DNA of 64,000 bases from Alloiococcus otitis ATCC 51267 (GTDB lineage: Bacteria; Bacillota; Bacilli; Lactobacillales; Carnobacteriaceae_A). The position numbers and the translations under genes are program-made. The DNA is taken from NCBI RefSeq assembly GCF_000315445.1, contig NZ_JH992960.1, positions 1-64,000 of the forward strand. Reading direction: 5' to 3'. Positions 9,350-17,793 of the stretch are shown piece by piece (position 1 is the stretch's first letter; the number at the start of each line of letters is the position of its first letter). The notes beneath the pieces are model-generated. The model worked only from the letters and a program-made list of their open reading frames with translations, had not been told where the DNA came from and did no database searches.

Positions 9350-10690
9350 TTATTGTTTGACTTCTTGAGCCACAAATTGGTCTAAGACCTGGTTGATGGT
9401 TTGGCCACCGACTTCATTTAATTCATAGTGGACCCGGGTGTGGGGTTTATTGATGTTAATGACCCGGCTGAGGTCAATAGGGGTCCCGATGATGACGGTA
9501 TCACAGTCTGTTTGATTAATGGTTTCTTCTAAGTCTTTGAGTTGCTGGTGGCCATAGCCCATGGCAGGGAGTAGCTGGCCAATGTCTGGGTATTTTTCAA
9601 AGGTGTCTTTTAACGACCCTGCCAGGTAGGGGCGGGGGTCGATAATTTGGCTTGCTTCAAAACGCTGGGCTGCCACGGTACCGGCCCCAAATTTCATTTC
9701 CCCGTGGGTTAGGGTTGGACCGTCTTCAACGATGAGGACTTTTTTATCCTTGATTAAGTCGGGGTCATCTACACTGATAGTGGACTCGGCCTTAATAATC
9801 TGGGCCTGGGGGTTAACTGTTTTAATATTGTCTTCCACCGTTTGGATATCTTCAGACTTGGCAGAATCCACCTTATTAATGACAGCCAGATCAGCCATTT
9901 CCAAGCTCACTTGGCCAGGGTAGTAGCTAATCTCATGGCCAGGTCGGTGGGGGTCAGCAATGGTAATGGCCAGGTCAGCATCAATAAAGGAGAAGTCATT
10001 GTTACCACCGTCCCACAAGATAAGGTCACAGCCGTCTGGGTCGTTTTCGGCAGCGTCCAGGATAGCTTGGTAATCTACACCGGAGTAGATGATATTCCCC
10101 CGGTCAATATGGGGTTCGTATTCTTCCATTTCCTCAATGGTGCAATCATACTTGTCCAAGTCAGCTAGGTCAGCATAACGTTGGACTTTTTGAGCCACCA
10201 GGTCACCGTAAGGCATGGGGTGGCGAATAGCGACCACTTTTAAGCCTAAGTCTAGCAAGTGCTCAATGACCTTGCGGGAGCTTTGACTTTTACCAGACCC
10301 GGTTCGGACAGCGCAGACAGAAATCACTGGTTTCTTACTTTTAAGGCTGGTGTGCTTAGGTCCCATCAACTTAAAATCGGCTCCTGCACTATTAACCTTT
10401 GCAGACAAGGCCATGACATCATGGTAGTTGACGTCACTGTAAGCAAAGACACATTCATCTACATCGAATTCCTTGATTAAGTCAGGCAATTTCTCCTGGG
10501 TATAAATGGGAATGCCGTCAGGGTAGAGGTCTCCAGCTAGTTCTTTTGGGTATTTTCGGTCGTCAATGTCGGGGATTTGGCTGGCGGTAAAAGCCACCAC
10601 CTGGTAGTTGGGATTGTCGCGGTAAAAAACGTTGAAATTATGAAAATCTCGTCCAGCTGCACCAATAATGATAATCTTTTGTTTTTCCAT
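9350..10690 (-). CDS. Cyclic 2,3-diphosphoglycerate synthetase-like P-loop protein
   Basis: This 446-residue protein resembles archaeal cyclic 2,3-diphosphoglycerate synthetase and its many uncharacterised bacterial homologues. The N-terminus is Rossmann-like (IIIIGAAGRDFHNF), the P loop CAVRTGSGKSQ sits near residue 131, and IKADINKVD-type (AVINKVDSAK) and WDGGNND motifs follow. ATG 10690 is preferred over 10714 because AAAGG lies upstream of it. Its only upstream signal is a T-box leader ending 54 bases before the ATG. In methanogens the enzyme makes a thermoprotectant; in a lactic-acid-type bacterium that role is doubtful. Proximity to arcBC and a peptidase-like amidohydrolase hints at amino-acid metabolism, but this is inference. 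Confidence 0.8.
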   Translation of the reverse strand: MEKQKIIIIGAAGRDFHNFNVFYRDNPNYQVVAFTASQIPDIDDRKYPKELAGDLYPDGIPIYTQEKLPDLIKEFDVDECVFAYSDVNYHDVMALSAKVNSAGADFKLMGPKHTSLKSKKPVISVCAVRTGSGKSQSSRKVIEHLLDLGLKVVAIRHPMPYGDLVAQKVQRYADLADLDKYDCTIEEMEEYEPHIDRGNIIYSGVDYQAILDAAENDPDGCDLILWDGGNNDFSFIDADLAITIADPHRPGHEISYYPGQVSLEMADLAVINKVDSAKSEDIQTVEDNIKTVNPQAQIIKAESTISVDDPDLIKDKKVLIVEDGPTLTHGEMKFGAGTVAAQRFEASQIIDPRPYLAGSLKDTFEKYPDIGQLLPAMGYGHQQLKDLEETINQTDCDTVIIGTPIDLSRVININKPHTRVHYELNEVGGQTINQVLDQFVAQEVKQ

Positions 10691-10743
10691 TTTTACACAA
10701 CCTTTTCTAGTCAAAATAATGCTTTTTACAAGGCCCTAGGGTA

Positions 10744-10990
10744 TAAAAAAATCCCACCCCTAATTGCTTAGAGGTGGGACTAAAGTCTCACGGTACCACT
10801 CTAATGGGTCTCCAAGATCCATCAATGCTTTGGCCTTGTTCAACCCACTCTGTCTTTAACCGCTAGATAGCGGGGTTAGTTGCCTAACCAGTCTCCAAAG
10901 TACGGTTCAGTTAACTAGACAACTGCAAGCTTCCACTCTGTCTTGCATCGCTGTGAAGTCCGGTAAACCTACTCTCTTTTTCATCGACTA
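10744..10990 (-). promoter_or_regulatory. T-box leader (tRNA-sensing riboswitch)
   Basis: Read on the minus strand, the T-box AGTGGTACCGTGAGAC occurs at 10801-10786. It is followed by a terminator hairpin TCCCACCTC/GGGGTGGGA (10779-10752) and seven Ts. Upstream are a distal stem-I hairpin (TGCAAG/CTTGCA with AGAGTGGAAG in the loop) and an AGTA...GAA pair that looks like the specifier loop. That loop reads GAACCGTA (10908-10901). CCG (Pro) directly after GAA, or CGT (Arg) before the purine, are the two readings; UGGU in the T-box wants a tRNA with discriminator A. It controls the downstream 9350-10690 gene. Confidence 0.88.
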
Positions 10991-11006
10991 TTTTTATTAA
11001 AAATTC

Positions 11007-11034
11007 AGTATGATTTAATTAGCTAGCTTGTCAG
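11007..11034 (-). promoter_or_regulatory. Promoter of the T-box transcript
   Basis: On the minus strand CTGACA (11034-11029), a 16-base spacer and CATACT (11012-11007) lie just upstream of the stem-I region of the T-box. Confidence 0.6.
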
Positions 11035-11114
11035 TTATCTTAACACCGGTTTAAGATGAAGTCAAGGCCTACACTCAATCTTTTTCTTGCCCTTGACTAG
11101 AAAGGAGGACTGCT

Positions 11115-12296
11115 TTAAGCCTGGTCTTCCAACCAACGTGTTGCAATGTGAGACAGCATAGCGGAAGCTTTTGGCAGGATTTCTTCCCCGAAAACGACTT
11201 TTGGGTGGTGGACAGGGTAGAGTTTGCCATCTTCGGCATCCGGGTTAGGTGTCAAGATATTGAAGAAAAAGGCTGGAACTTGGTCAGCATAGTAGGCAAA
11301 GTCTTCTGAAGCGTGGACCTGGCCACCCTTGTGGATGTCAAACTCCCCTTGAGAAATTTCTTTGAGGTAAGAGATGGCTGTTCGAGAGAAGTCACCATCA
11401 TTGACTAGGACTGGGCAGTCGGAGAGGAGTTCAAATTCAGCACTTCCCCGGTAAGCTTCGGCAATTTTTTGGACAATTTCGGGTAGCCGTTTTTTGATAT
11501 AGTCCTTACTTTCGTTGGAAAAGCCTCGGACAGTCCCTTCTATGACAGCCTCACCCGGAATCACATTAATAGCTCCCTTGGCAATGAATTTCCCCATGGT
11601 CAAGGTTGCACTGCGGTCAAAGGGGAGCTCCCGGCTCAATATTTCTTGGGCTCCGTTGACGATTTGAGCCCCAATCATGACTGGGTCCACACCTAGATAA
11701 GGGGTTGCACCGTGGGCTCCCTCCCCTTTAATCCGGATGCGGAAGTTGTTGGCAAAGGTCATCCAAGGACCTTCCTCAACAACTAGGATCCCTTGCTCAT
11801 CAATGTTTGGGGCAACGTGGAGGCCTAGTGCCACATCAACTTTTGGGTTTTCTAAGATACCGGCATCTACCATAGCCTTGCCCCCGATCAAGAGTTCTTC
11901 AGCTGGTTGGAAGATGAACTTGACATGTCCCTTCAGCTGGTCTTCGTTTTCCTTCAAGAGACGGGCAGCAGTTAGCAAGACAGTGGTGTGCATGTCGTGA
12001 CCACAGGCATGCATGTAATCATTTTTGGAGGCAAATTCTACCCCTGACTCTTCTTTGATCGGCAGGGCATCCATATCGGCCCGCAATAGGATGGTCTTAC
12101 CGGTGTCTGGGCCAATCAAGGCGGTTACCCCATTTTCTCCAATATCTTCTGGCTCCAGTCCATATTCTTTTAATTTTTTCTTGATAAATTTAGCCGTCTC
12201 CTGGGTTTCAAAACCGGTCTCTGGGTTCTGGTGGAGGTGACGTCTGGTGGCAAGCATTTCGTCAAAATGGCTTTGGGCTTCTTTTAAGTAATTCAT
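11115..12296 (-). CDS. M20D amidohydrolase, hippurate hydrolase / N-acyl amino acid hydrolase-like
   Basis: This 393-residue zinc hydrolase removes acyl groups from N-acylated amino acids such as hippurate. It shows RRHLHQNPE at the N-terminus, LLRADMDALPI near residue 70, ACGHDMHTT near 95, FQPAEE near 129, the dimerisation lid in the middle and a C-terminal HASEDFAYY. These are the metal and catalytic positions of the HipO/amidohydrolase branch. Aerococci are classically hippurate positive, which fits, but N-acetyl-diaminopimelate or IAA-amino-acid-type substrates cannot be excluded. AGAAAGGAATT precedes the ATG. A consensus cre site over its promoter predicts carbon catabolite control, and the leader is about 250 bases long. 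Confidence 0.88.
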   Translation of the reverse strand: MNYLKEAQSHFDEMLATRRHLHQNPETGFETQETAKFIKKKLKEYGLEPEDIGENGVTALIGPDTGKTILLRADMDALPIKEESGVEFASKNDYMHACGHDMHTTVLLTAARLLKENEDQLKGHVKFIFQPAEELLIGGKAMVDAGILENPKVDVALGLHVAPNIDEQGILVVEEGPWMTFANNFRIRIKGEGAHGATPYLGVDPVMIGAQIVNGAQEILSRELPFDRSATLTMGKFIAKGAINVIPGEAVIEGTVRGFSNESKDYIKKRLPEIVQKIAEAYRGSAEFELLSDCPVLVNDGDFSRTAISYLKEISQGEFDIHKGGQVHASEDFAYYADQVPAFFFNILTPNPDAEDGKLYPVHHPKVVFGEEILPKASAMLSHIATRWLEDQA

Positions 12297-12555
12297 GGCT
12301 AATTCCTTTCTATTTTTGGATTTGCATTTTAAAGGGCTTACAATTTCTTGGACGACTTTCAGCCTTCTTTAGCTTGGTCAGTAGTCAATCTTAAGTAGAC
12401 TCCAATGTCAGTAAACTTTGGCCACTCAAACAAGTATGGCTTAGCTCTCAAGCAATAAGGGAAGGTTAGCAGCCTCTTAGGCTAGAAGACCTCCTTTTCT
12501 TGTAGATCCTCGATTTCCTTAATCTCAACCAAGGGGCTAAGGCATCTTTATTTAT

Positions 12556-12592
12556 AGTTTAAAATTATTAGCATTATTTGTCAACGCTTTCA
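12556..12592 (-). promoter_or_regulatory. Promoter with overlapping consensus cre (CcpA) site for the M20D gene
   Basis: On the minus strand TTGACA (12584-12579) and TAAACT (12561-12556) are 17 bases apart. The 14-mer TGAAAGCGTTGACA (12592-12579) matches the cre consensus TGWAANCGNTNWCA at every defined position and overlaps the -35 box. CcpA binding there would block RNA polymerase. The 250-base leader from here to 12297 contains a hairpin (about 12470-12487) and a possible 16-codon TTG-initiated frame, but no recognised riboswitch. Confidence 0.8.
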
Positions 12593-12600
12593 TATACAAA

Positions 12601-12640
12601 TTAAAAACCAGCCTAGATTTTGATGGCTAGGCCGGTTTGC
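12601..12640 (-). terminator. Terminator of the metal ATPase gene
   Basis: On the minus strand AAACCGGCCTAG pairs with CTAGGCTGGTTT (one mismatch) and is followed by TTTAATTT. Confidence 0.8.
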
Positions 12641-12693
12641 TAGTCTGGGTCAATTAGGAGGTTCTCAAAATTCTGTTATCTTTTTGCTTTGGC

Positions 12694-14619
12694 TTAGCCT
12701 GGCTTGTTTTTTCCTGGAAGGGTTTTGAGCAAGCGGAGGCCGTTTAGAATGACCAGGAGGGTAGAGCCTTCATGGACTAGAACACTGAGGGTCATGGTAA
12801 GGGGACCCAGTAAGCTGGTGGTAATCAAGATAGCGACTACTGCTAGAGCCAAGTCAATATTTTGCCAGATGACCCTGTCCATTTTTTGGCTGACCTGGTG
12901 GGCCAGTCCCAGGGTGGAAAGGTCCTGGTTCATTAGGACCAGGTCAGAAACATCAATGGCTATATCGGTTCCTTGGCCCATTGCAATTCCGACTTCTGCC
13001 TGATTGAGGGCTGGGGCATCATTGATCCCGTCTCCAACCATGGCAAGTCGGCCAAATTTTTCTTGTTGTTCCTTGATAAGAGCTGCCTTGTCCCCAGGCA
13101 TTACCCCAGCATAGTAATTGTCTATCCCCAAGCTTCGGCTAATGGCTTGACTGGTCTCCTGGCTGTCACCACTGATTAAAGTGGTATGGACTCCAGCTTG
13201 TTTAAAGTAGTCGATCACTTCCTTGCTGGATGGTCTGATCCTATCCATGAGGGCAAACAAGCCAATGACCTTGTCGTTTAGACTAAGGTAGACCACCGTT
13301 TTACCCTCTTGAGACCAGACTTCCTTTAACTGGCTAATTTTGGACTCAGCCATTGGGAAGGAGTCAGGCCGGCCGATTCGGTAGTTGTCTCCCAAATAGT
13401 TAGCAGATAGGCCGCGACCGACTTCCTGGTCAACCTGGATATTTAAACTTTCTTGGTCTGGAAAGTAGTTCACAATAGCCTGGGCTAGGGGGTGGTTGCT
13501 TTCCTTTTCCATGGCAGTAAAAATTTGGATCAATTTAGCTTGGTTTAAGTCGGGATTCAAATAGTAGTCGGTTAATTCAAGTTCTCCCTGGGTTAAGGTC
13601 CCGGTCTTATCGAAAGCGATGGCATCGATGTCAGCAAGTTGGGACAGGTAGTGACTTCCTTTGGATAGGAGGCCTGACTTGGCTAGGTTTGAAGTTGCTG
13701 ACAGGGAGGCAGATACAGTGGCAGCAGCCAAGGCACAAGGGGAGGCGGCTACCAACAAGACGAGACCTCGATAAAGACTCTCAGGCCAGGTTAAGTTAAA
13801 CAGGACGGGGCCTAGCAGGGCCAAGAGGAGGGTAATGGCAAGGACAGAGTTGACATAGATTGGTTCAAAATAGTCGATGGTTCGGGCCCGTTTGGTGATA
13901 TGGTCTTGGTTTTGGCTAACCAGGTCTAGAATTTGGGCGAAGACGCTATCGTCACTAACCTGGCTGACTTCCATGGTAAAAGTGGCCTGATTGTTGATGG
14001 TTGAAGCGTAAACCGAATCACCCGGTCCTTTTTCCTGGGCTAGGCTCTCACCATTGATGGCCGATTCATCAATAGCTGTTTGGCCTTTGACGACAAAGCC
14101 ATCAAGGGGAACCTGGTCTCCCTTTTGGACCTGGACCAAGTCCTTGACCTGGACCTGGTCGACTGGAACCAAGTCGATTTCACCTAGGCCATCTAAACGT
14201 CTAGCCAATTTGGGGGTCAGCTCAACTAATTTGCTAATTTCTTTTTTACTTTTGCCTTCAGCATAGTCTTCTAAAAAATGGGCTCCTGCAAAGATCAAGA
14301 TAAGGAGGGCCGCCTCCAGCTCTTCTCCCAGGAGGATGGCCCCCAAGCCAGCTAACCCCATTAGGATGTGGGAGTTGGGTTTAAATTTTTGGGCTTGGAT
14401 TGAATCATGGTAGGTTTGACTGATGCCTTCTCCGATAACCTGAAATCCTGCACTTAGGCAAGCCAAGCTATAAAGGAGGGCTTGCAGGCTAGGGTGATTG
14501 GTCAGGAATAGGCCGAAAATAGCTAGACCTAAGCCAATAAAATAAAAAATGACGGCTAGGGAGCTGTGTGGGTGGTGATGGTGGGTTGAGTGTGTCTTGC
14601 TGGCAGTATGGGTAGCCAT
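12694..14619 (-). CDS. P1B-type heavy-metal-transporting ATPase
   Basis: This 641-residue membrane pump exports a transition metal using ATP. Motifs: actuator loop INGES, transmembrane SPC (AASPCALAAA), phosphorylation site DKTGTLTQGE, SNHPLAQA, and hinge MVGDGINDAPAL. SPC instead of CPC places it near the P1B-4 (Co/Zn/Cd) group. There is no N-terminal CxxC metal-binding domain; instead there is a His-rich start (HSTHHHHPHSS) that can bind zinc or cobalt. The start is set at ATG 14619 because the alternative at 14634 overlaps the GAGGAG ribosome binding site. A CzrA-like operator lies upstream and the sensor gene beyond it. Zinc or cobalt export is the likely role. Confidence 0.93.
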   Translation of the reverse strand: MATHTASKTHSTHHHHPHSSLAVIFYFIGLGLAIFGLFLTNHPSLQALLYSLACLSAGFQVIGEGISQTYHDSIQAQKFKPNSHILMGLAGLGAILLGEELEAALLILIFAGAHFLEDYAEGKSKKEISKLVELTPKLARRLDGLGEIDLVPVDQVQVKDLVQVQKGDQVPLDGFVVKGQTAIDESAINGESLAQEKGPGDSVYASTINNQATFTMEVSQVSDDSVFAQILDLVSQNQDHITKRARTIDYFEPIYVNSVLAITLLLALLGPVLFNLTWPESLYRGLVLLVAASPCALAAATVSASLSATSNLAKSGLLSKGSHYLSQLADIDAIAFDKTGTLTQGELELTDYYLNPDLNQAKLIQIFTAMEKESNHPLAQAIVNYFPDQESLNIQVDQEVGRGLSANYLGDNYRIGRPDSFPMAESKISQLKEVWSQEGKTVVYLSLNDKVIGLFALMDRIRPSSKEVIDYFKQAGVHTTLISGDSQETSQAISRSLGIDNYYAGVMPGDKAALIKEQQEKFGRLAMVGDGINDAPALNQAEVGIAMGQGTDIAIDVSDLVLMNQDLSTLGLAHQVSQKMDRVIWQNIDLALAVVAILITTSLLGPLTMTLSVLVHEGSTLLVILNGLRLLKTLPGKNKPG

Positions 14620-14656
14620 GTCTATTCTCCTCATCTAGTAGTAGCGTTTATTTCTT

Positions 14657-14678
14657 TATATGAACATATTATCATATA
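14657..14678. promoter_or_regulatory. ArsR/CzrA-type operator
   Basis: A 22-bp imperfect inverted repeat with outer arms TATATGA...TCATATA lies upstream of the metal ATPase. Spacing and arm sequence fit operators of SmtB/CzrA repressors, whose gene is 150 bases away. Confidence 0.75.
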
Positions 14679-14704
14679 TAAATATTACCAGCAAGAGGAA
14701 TAAG

Positions 14705-14745
14705 AAAATCCCCCCAGCTTTTTAAAATGCTAGAAAAGTGGGGGA
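14705..14745 (-). terminator. Terminator after the ArsR-family gene
   Basis: On the minus strand CCCCCACTTTT pairs with AAAAGCTGGGGG (one bulge) and is followed by GATTTTC. The regulator and the ATPase are therefore probably separate transcripts. Confidence 0.7.
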
Positions 14746-14823
14746 AACTATTGGCCTTGTCATGATTTGAAGTTTGGGGTCTGGTGAAATTTAAAGGGCA
14801 GTCAAGACAAGAGAATTAGCCTA

Positions 14824-15147
14824 TCAATCGTGTAAGGCATGCTCGATAGCCTTAGACAAGAGGTCCAAGACATGTTGGTCGTCGGGGGAATAATAGAGGC
14901 TGGTAGCCTCTCGTCTTTTCTTGACTAGGTTCAGACTCTTTAAATTCCGCAGTTGGTGGGAGACGGTGGATTGCTTAAGGTCAAGGGTGTCTGCTATTTC
15001 ATTTACCGAGCACTCATGGTGGGCGAGGAGGTAGAGGATTCGAATCCGGGTTGGGTCGCTCAAGGCTTTAAAAGTCTGAGCTACTGTCTCTAAACTTTGG
15101 GAGCTTAATTCACTGAAAGCTTGGTCTTGGCTTAAATGGTCAGTCAT
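14824..15147 (-). CDS. czrA: ArsR/SmtB-family zinc-sensing repressor (CzrA-like)
   Basis: This 107-residue winged-helix repressor has the ArsR core [16 protein letters not shown], the recognition helix [15 protein letters not shown] and a C-terminal alpha-5 helix. That helix carries D-x-H, then His 11 residues later and His 3 residues after that ([17 protein letters not shown]). This is exactly the CzrA/SmtB alpha-5 zinc site. There is no ArsR-type CxC in the recognition helix. Zinc or cobalt binding should release the operator at 14657-14678 and induce the ATPase. AAAGGA precedes the ATG at 15147. The symbol is by similarity. Confidence 0.92.
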   Translation of the reverse strand: MTDHLSQDQAFSELSSQSLETVAQTFKALSDPTRIRILYLLAHHECSVNEIADTLDLKQSTVSHQLRNLKSLNLVKKRREATSLYYSPDDQHVLDLLSKAIEHALHD

Positions 15148-15358
15148 CAGTTTATCCTTTCCTGTCTAAGTTTATTTACTAATTAGGCTAAATCATAATC
15201 ATTACTAGTATAGCATATTTCTTTCCTTAGTAATATGTCTAGACTTCAATCCTAGCCAAGAGGGTCCGGCTAAAACCAATAGGATCTCTTATGGGATAGA
15301 ATTAAACGATAAAGCCTTTTAGTCGTTATTTTAAAACAATTGTTAGCCTATCCTTGTC

Positions 15359-15387
15359 TTGTTTTCCTAAATAGGCCAAATTATAAT
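15359..15387 (+). promoter_or_regulatory. Promoter of the DUF969-DUF979-pcp operon
   Basis: TTGTTT (15359-15364), 17 bases, TATAAT (15382-15387). It stands 22 bases before the chosen start, so the leader is very short. Confidence 0.55.
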
Positions 15388-15408
15388 AGGGGTACTGGAG
15401 GGATTAAT

Positions 15409-16119
15409 ATGGAATTAATTAGATTGATAGGGATCCTTATTATTGTAATTGGATTCGTTCTAAAATTAGATACCATTGCTGTAGTCCTCATAGCAGGCCT
15501 GGCCACTGCCTTGGTATCTGGCATCACCTTTACTGAGTTCTTAACCTTATTAGGAGAAGCCTTTGTTTCCAACCGCCTGGTGTCCATCTTCTTCTTAACC
15601 TTACCCATGATTGGATTGGTTGAACGCTACGGCTTACGCCAGCAGGCAACCAAGCTTATATCGGGTATTAAGGGGCTAACACCGGGTCGCTTCTTGTCGA
15701 TTTATATGTTTGCTCGGGAACTAGCTGGATTCTTTTCGGTCCGGGTTTATGGCCACCCTCAATTTATTCGGCCCTTGGTAGAACCCATGTCCCAGTCTTC
15801 CGTCCGGGCTAAGTACGGGGAGCCGACTCCGAATCTTAAGGAGAAAATTAAGGCTCGGTCAGCTGCCATGGAAAACCTGGGGAACTTTTTTGCCCAAAAC
15901 ACCTTCGTTGCCGGCTCCGGTGTCCTCTTGATTGCAGGGACTATGGAGTCTTTGGGCTACCAAGTCTCAGCCGTCAGTGTGGCCCAAGCTTCAATTCCGG
16001 TAGCCTTGATTGCTTTAGTCTTTGTTTTGCTTTCTAACTATTTACTGGACCGCAAAATTGACCGAGCTTACAAGGGGAAAGAGCCACAAGTGCCAAAAGA
16101 AAGTGAAAGAGAGGCTTAA
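15409..16119 (+). CDS. DUF969 family membrane protein
   Basis: This 236-residue protein has about five membrane segments and matches what I know of DUF969, which always pairs with DUF979. GGAGGG stands 9 bases before ATG 15409, so the upstream in-frame ATG at 15340 is not used. The conserved-looking middle (residues about 90-150) has charged segments such as FARELAGFFSVRVYGHPQF. The gene pair sits directly upstream of pyrrolidone-carboxylate peptidase, which suggests a two-subunit carrier for pyroglutamate or pyroglutamyl peptides. That substrate is inference from gene neighbourhood; the family itself is uncharacterised. Confidence 0.8.
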   Translation: MELIRLIGILIIVIGFVLKLDTIAVVLIAGLATALVSGITFTEFLTLLGEAFVSNRLVSIFFLTLPMIGLVERYGLRQQATKLISGIKGLTPGRFLSIYMFARELAGFFSVRVYGHPQFIRPLVEPMSQSSVRAKYGEPTPNLKEKIKARSAAMENLGNFFAQNTFVAGSGVLLIAGTMESLGYQVSAVSVAQASIPVALIALVFVLLSNYLLDRKIDRAYKGKEPQVPKESEREA

Positions 16120-16121
16120 CC

Positions 16122-17045
16122 ATGGAAGCAGTATCTGAATACTTAATTGAATTTTTCTTTGTTTTAACCGGCTTGCTCATGGCCTATACTGGTGTGCGGG
16201 TGGCCATGGACCAAAACCACCCAGCCCGGTTTGGGACTGGCCTCTTTTGGTTAATTCTGGCTGCCACTTTTGCCTTGGGCCAAGTCATCCCCTATGAAGT
16301 AACGGGGGTTTTAATCTTGATTATGGGGGGATTGACCCTCTTCAACCAGGTTAAAATTGGTCCAATTACCACTGCTTCCGAGGAAGAGTCAAAGGGCCAC
16401 AGCGACCGTTTGGGCAACCGGATTTTTATCCCAGTTGTCTCTTTAGCTCTTATAGCTATTTTACTAGCCCAATTTACCCCCTTGGATGGCCAGGCTGGGA
16501 TTGGGATTGCTTCTATACTAGCTATTTTGATTGGTGTTTTGGTAACCCGGTCCAAGTTTAAGACAAGTCTGGATGAAGGGGACCGGATGAACCGGCAAGT
16601 TGGAACAGTGGGTATCCTGCCCCAACTCCTGGCTGCCTTGGGTGTCATTTTTACGACAGCTGGGGTAGGGGAGGTTATTTCTTCCCTGATTTCTGGAATT
16701 GTACCAGCGGGTAGCCCCTTGTTGGGAGTTACCGCTTATGTCTTGGGTATGGTGGTTTTTTCCATGATTATGGGCAATACCTTTGCAGCCTTTACCGTTA
16801 TCACAGCAGGGGTTGGGATCCCCTTTGTCATTGCCCAGGGAGCAGACCCAGTCATTACTGGGGCTTTGGCTATGACAGCTGGCTACTGTGGGACCTTAAT
16901 GACTCCGATGGCAGCCAATTTCAATGCCTTGCCTGTAGCCCTTTTGGAGATGGACAATCCCAATAGTGTCATCAAGGAGCAAGTTCCTTATGCCTTGGTT
17001 ATGATTGTGGTCCATATCCTCCTCATGTACTTCTGGGCTTTTTAG
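16122..17045 (+). CDS. DUF979 family membrane protein
   Basis: This 307-residue protein has about nine membrane helices and follows the DUF969 gene with a 2-base gap, so both are one translational unit. GAGAGG lies upstream of the ATG. Features include paired glycine-rich helices and the segment MGNTFAAFTVITAGVG near residue 215, plus GYCGTLMTPMAANFNALP near 250, which look like the re-entrant core of a secondary carrier. It probably forms the transport unit with DUF969 for a pyroglutamate-related substrate (inference). Confidence 0.8.
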   Translation: MEAVSEYLIEFFFVLTGLLMAYTGVRVAMDQNHPARFGTGLFWLILAATFALGQVIPYEVTGVLILIMGGLTLFNQVKIGPITTASEEESKGHSDRLGNRIFIPVVSLALIAILLAQFTPLDGQAGIGIASILAILIGVLVTRSKFKTSLDEGDRMNRQVGTVGILPQLLAALGVIFTTAGVGEVISSLISGIVPAGSPLLGVTAYVLGMVVFSMIMGNTFAAFTVITAGVGIPFVIAQGADPVITGALAMTAGYCGTLMTPMAANFNALPVALLEMDNPNSVIKEQVPYALVMIVVHILLMYFWAF

Positions 17046-17077
17046 TTAGATAATGAATAGGAAAGGAAGGTCTTACC

Positions 17078-17725
17078 ATGAAAATTTTAGTCACAGCCTT
17101 TGACCCCTTTGGTGGTGAAGAGATTAACCCAGCCTTGGAAGCCGTCAAAGACTTACCAGATGAGATTTCAGAAGCTCAAGTTATTAAATTAGAAATACCG
17201 ACAGTTTTCCACAAGTCAGCCGACAAGGTCAAGCAAGCCATCATAGACCACGACCCTGATGTGATTTTAGCCATTGGTCAAGCAGGGGGCCGGTATGGGG
17301 TAACCCCAGAGCGGGTAGCTATCAATGTTGATGATGGACGGATTGAAGACAATGAAGGCAACCAGCCCATTGACAGCCCCATCCAAGCTGATGGCCAGCC
17401 CGCTTACTTCTCCAGCCTGCCAATCAAGGCGATGGTGGAAGCCATTAAGGCGGAAGGTCTGCCGTCATCTGTTTCCAATTCAGCCGGAACCTTTGTCTGC
17501 AACCATATTATGTACCAGATCCTCTACATGATTGACAAGGATTTTCCGGGTAAAATCGGTGGCTTTGTCCATGTTCCTTTTACCAGCCAACAAGTTGTCG
17601 ACAAGGCCAACCAGCCTGCTATGAGTTTGGCTGATATCAGCCGGGCCTTGCAAGCAGCTATCCGGGCTATTGTAGACCAGGATGGCAAAGGCGATATCAA
17701 AAAAGTTGGCGGGGCTATCCACTGA
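17078..17725 (+). CDS. pcp: Pyrrolidone-carboxylate peptidase (pyroglutamyl peptidase I)
   Basis: This 215-residue cytoplasmic cysteine peptidase removes N-terminal pyroglutamate. It has the start [18 protein letters not shown], the catalytic Glu in TPERVAIN near residue 80, the catalytic Cys in [12 protein letters not shown] near residue 142, and the catalytic His in GGFVHVPF near 165. Length is normal. AGGAAGGTC lies upstream of the ATG. It is the last gene of the DUF969-DUF979 operon and ends in a terminator, so free pyroglutamate from this enzyme and transport by the pair may be linked. Confidence 0.96.
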   Translation: MKILVTAFDPFGGEEINPALEAVKDLPDEISEAQVIKLEIPTVFHKSADKVKQAIIDHDPDVILAIGQAGGRYGVTPERVAINVDDGRIEDNEGNQPIDSPIQADGQPAYFSSLPIKAMVEAIKAEGLPSSVSNSAGTFVCNHIMYQILYMIDKDFPGKIGGFVHVPFTSQQVVDKANQPAMSLADISRALQAAIRAIVDQDGKGDIKKVGGAIH

Positions 17726-17752
17726 TTTAAGTTAAATTAGAATACAAGCAAG

Positions 17753-17786
17753 ACAAAAAGGCAAGCTTCAAACTTGCCTTTTTGTT
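17753..17786. terminator. Bidirectional terminator between pcp and the oppDF-like gene
   Basis: ACAAAAAGGCAAG and CTTGCCTTTTTGT form a perfect 13-bp stem around CTTCAAA; T runs exist on both strands. Confidence 0.9.
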
Positions 17787-17793
17787 TGTTCAT

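Noticed and set aside
11060-11098. AGTCAAGG/CCTTGACT inverted repeat after the M20D gene as its terminator
   Set aside because: The loop is long and there is no T run on the minus strand; it may still slow transcription but I do not call it a terminator.
14054-14266. Opposite-strand frames within the metal ATPase and other long genes
   Set aside because: They follow from codon bias of the real gene, have no ribosome binding sites and resemble no protein.
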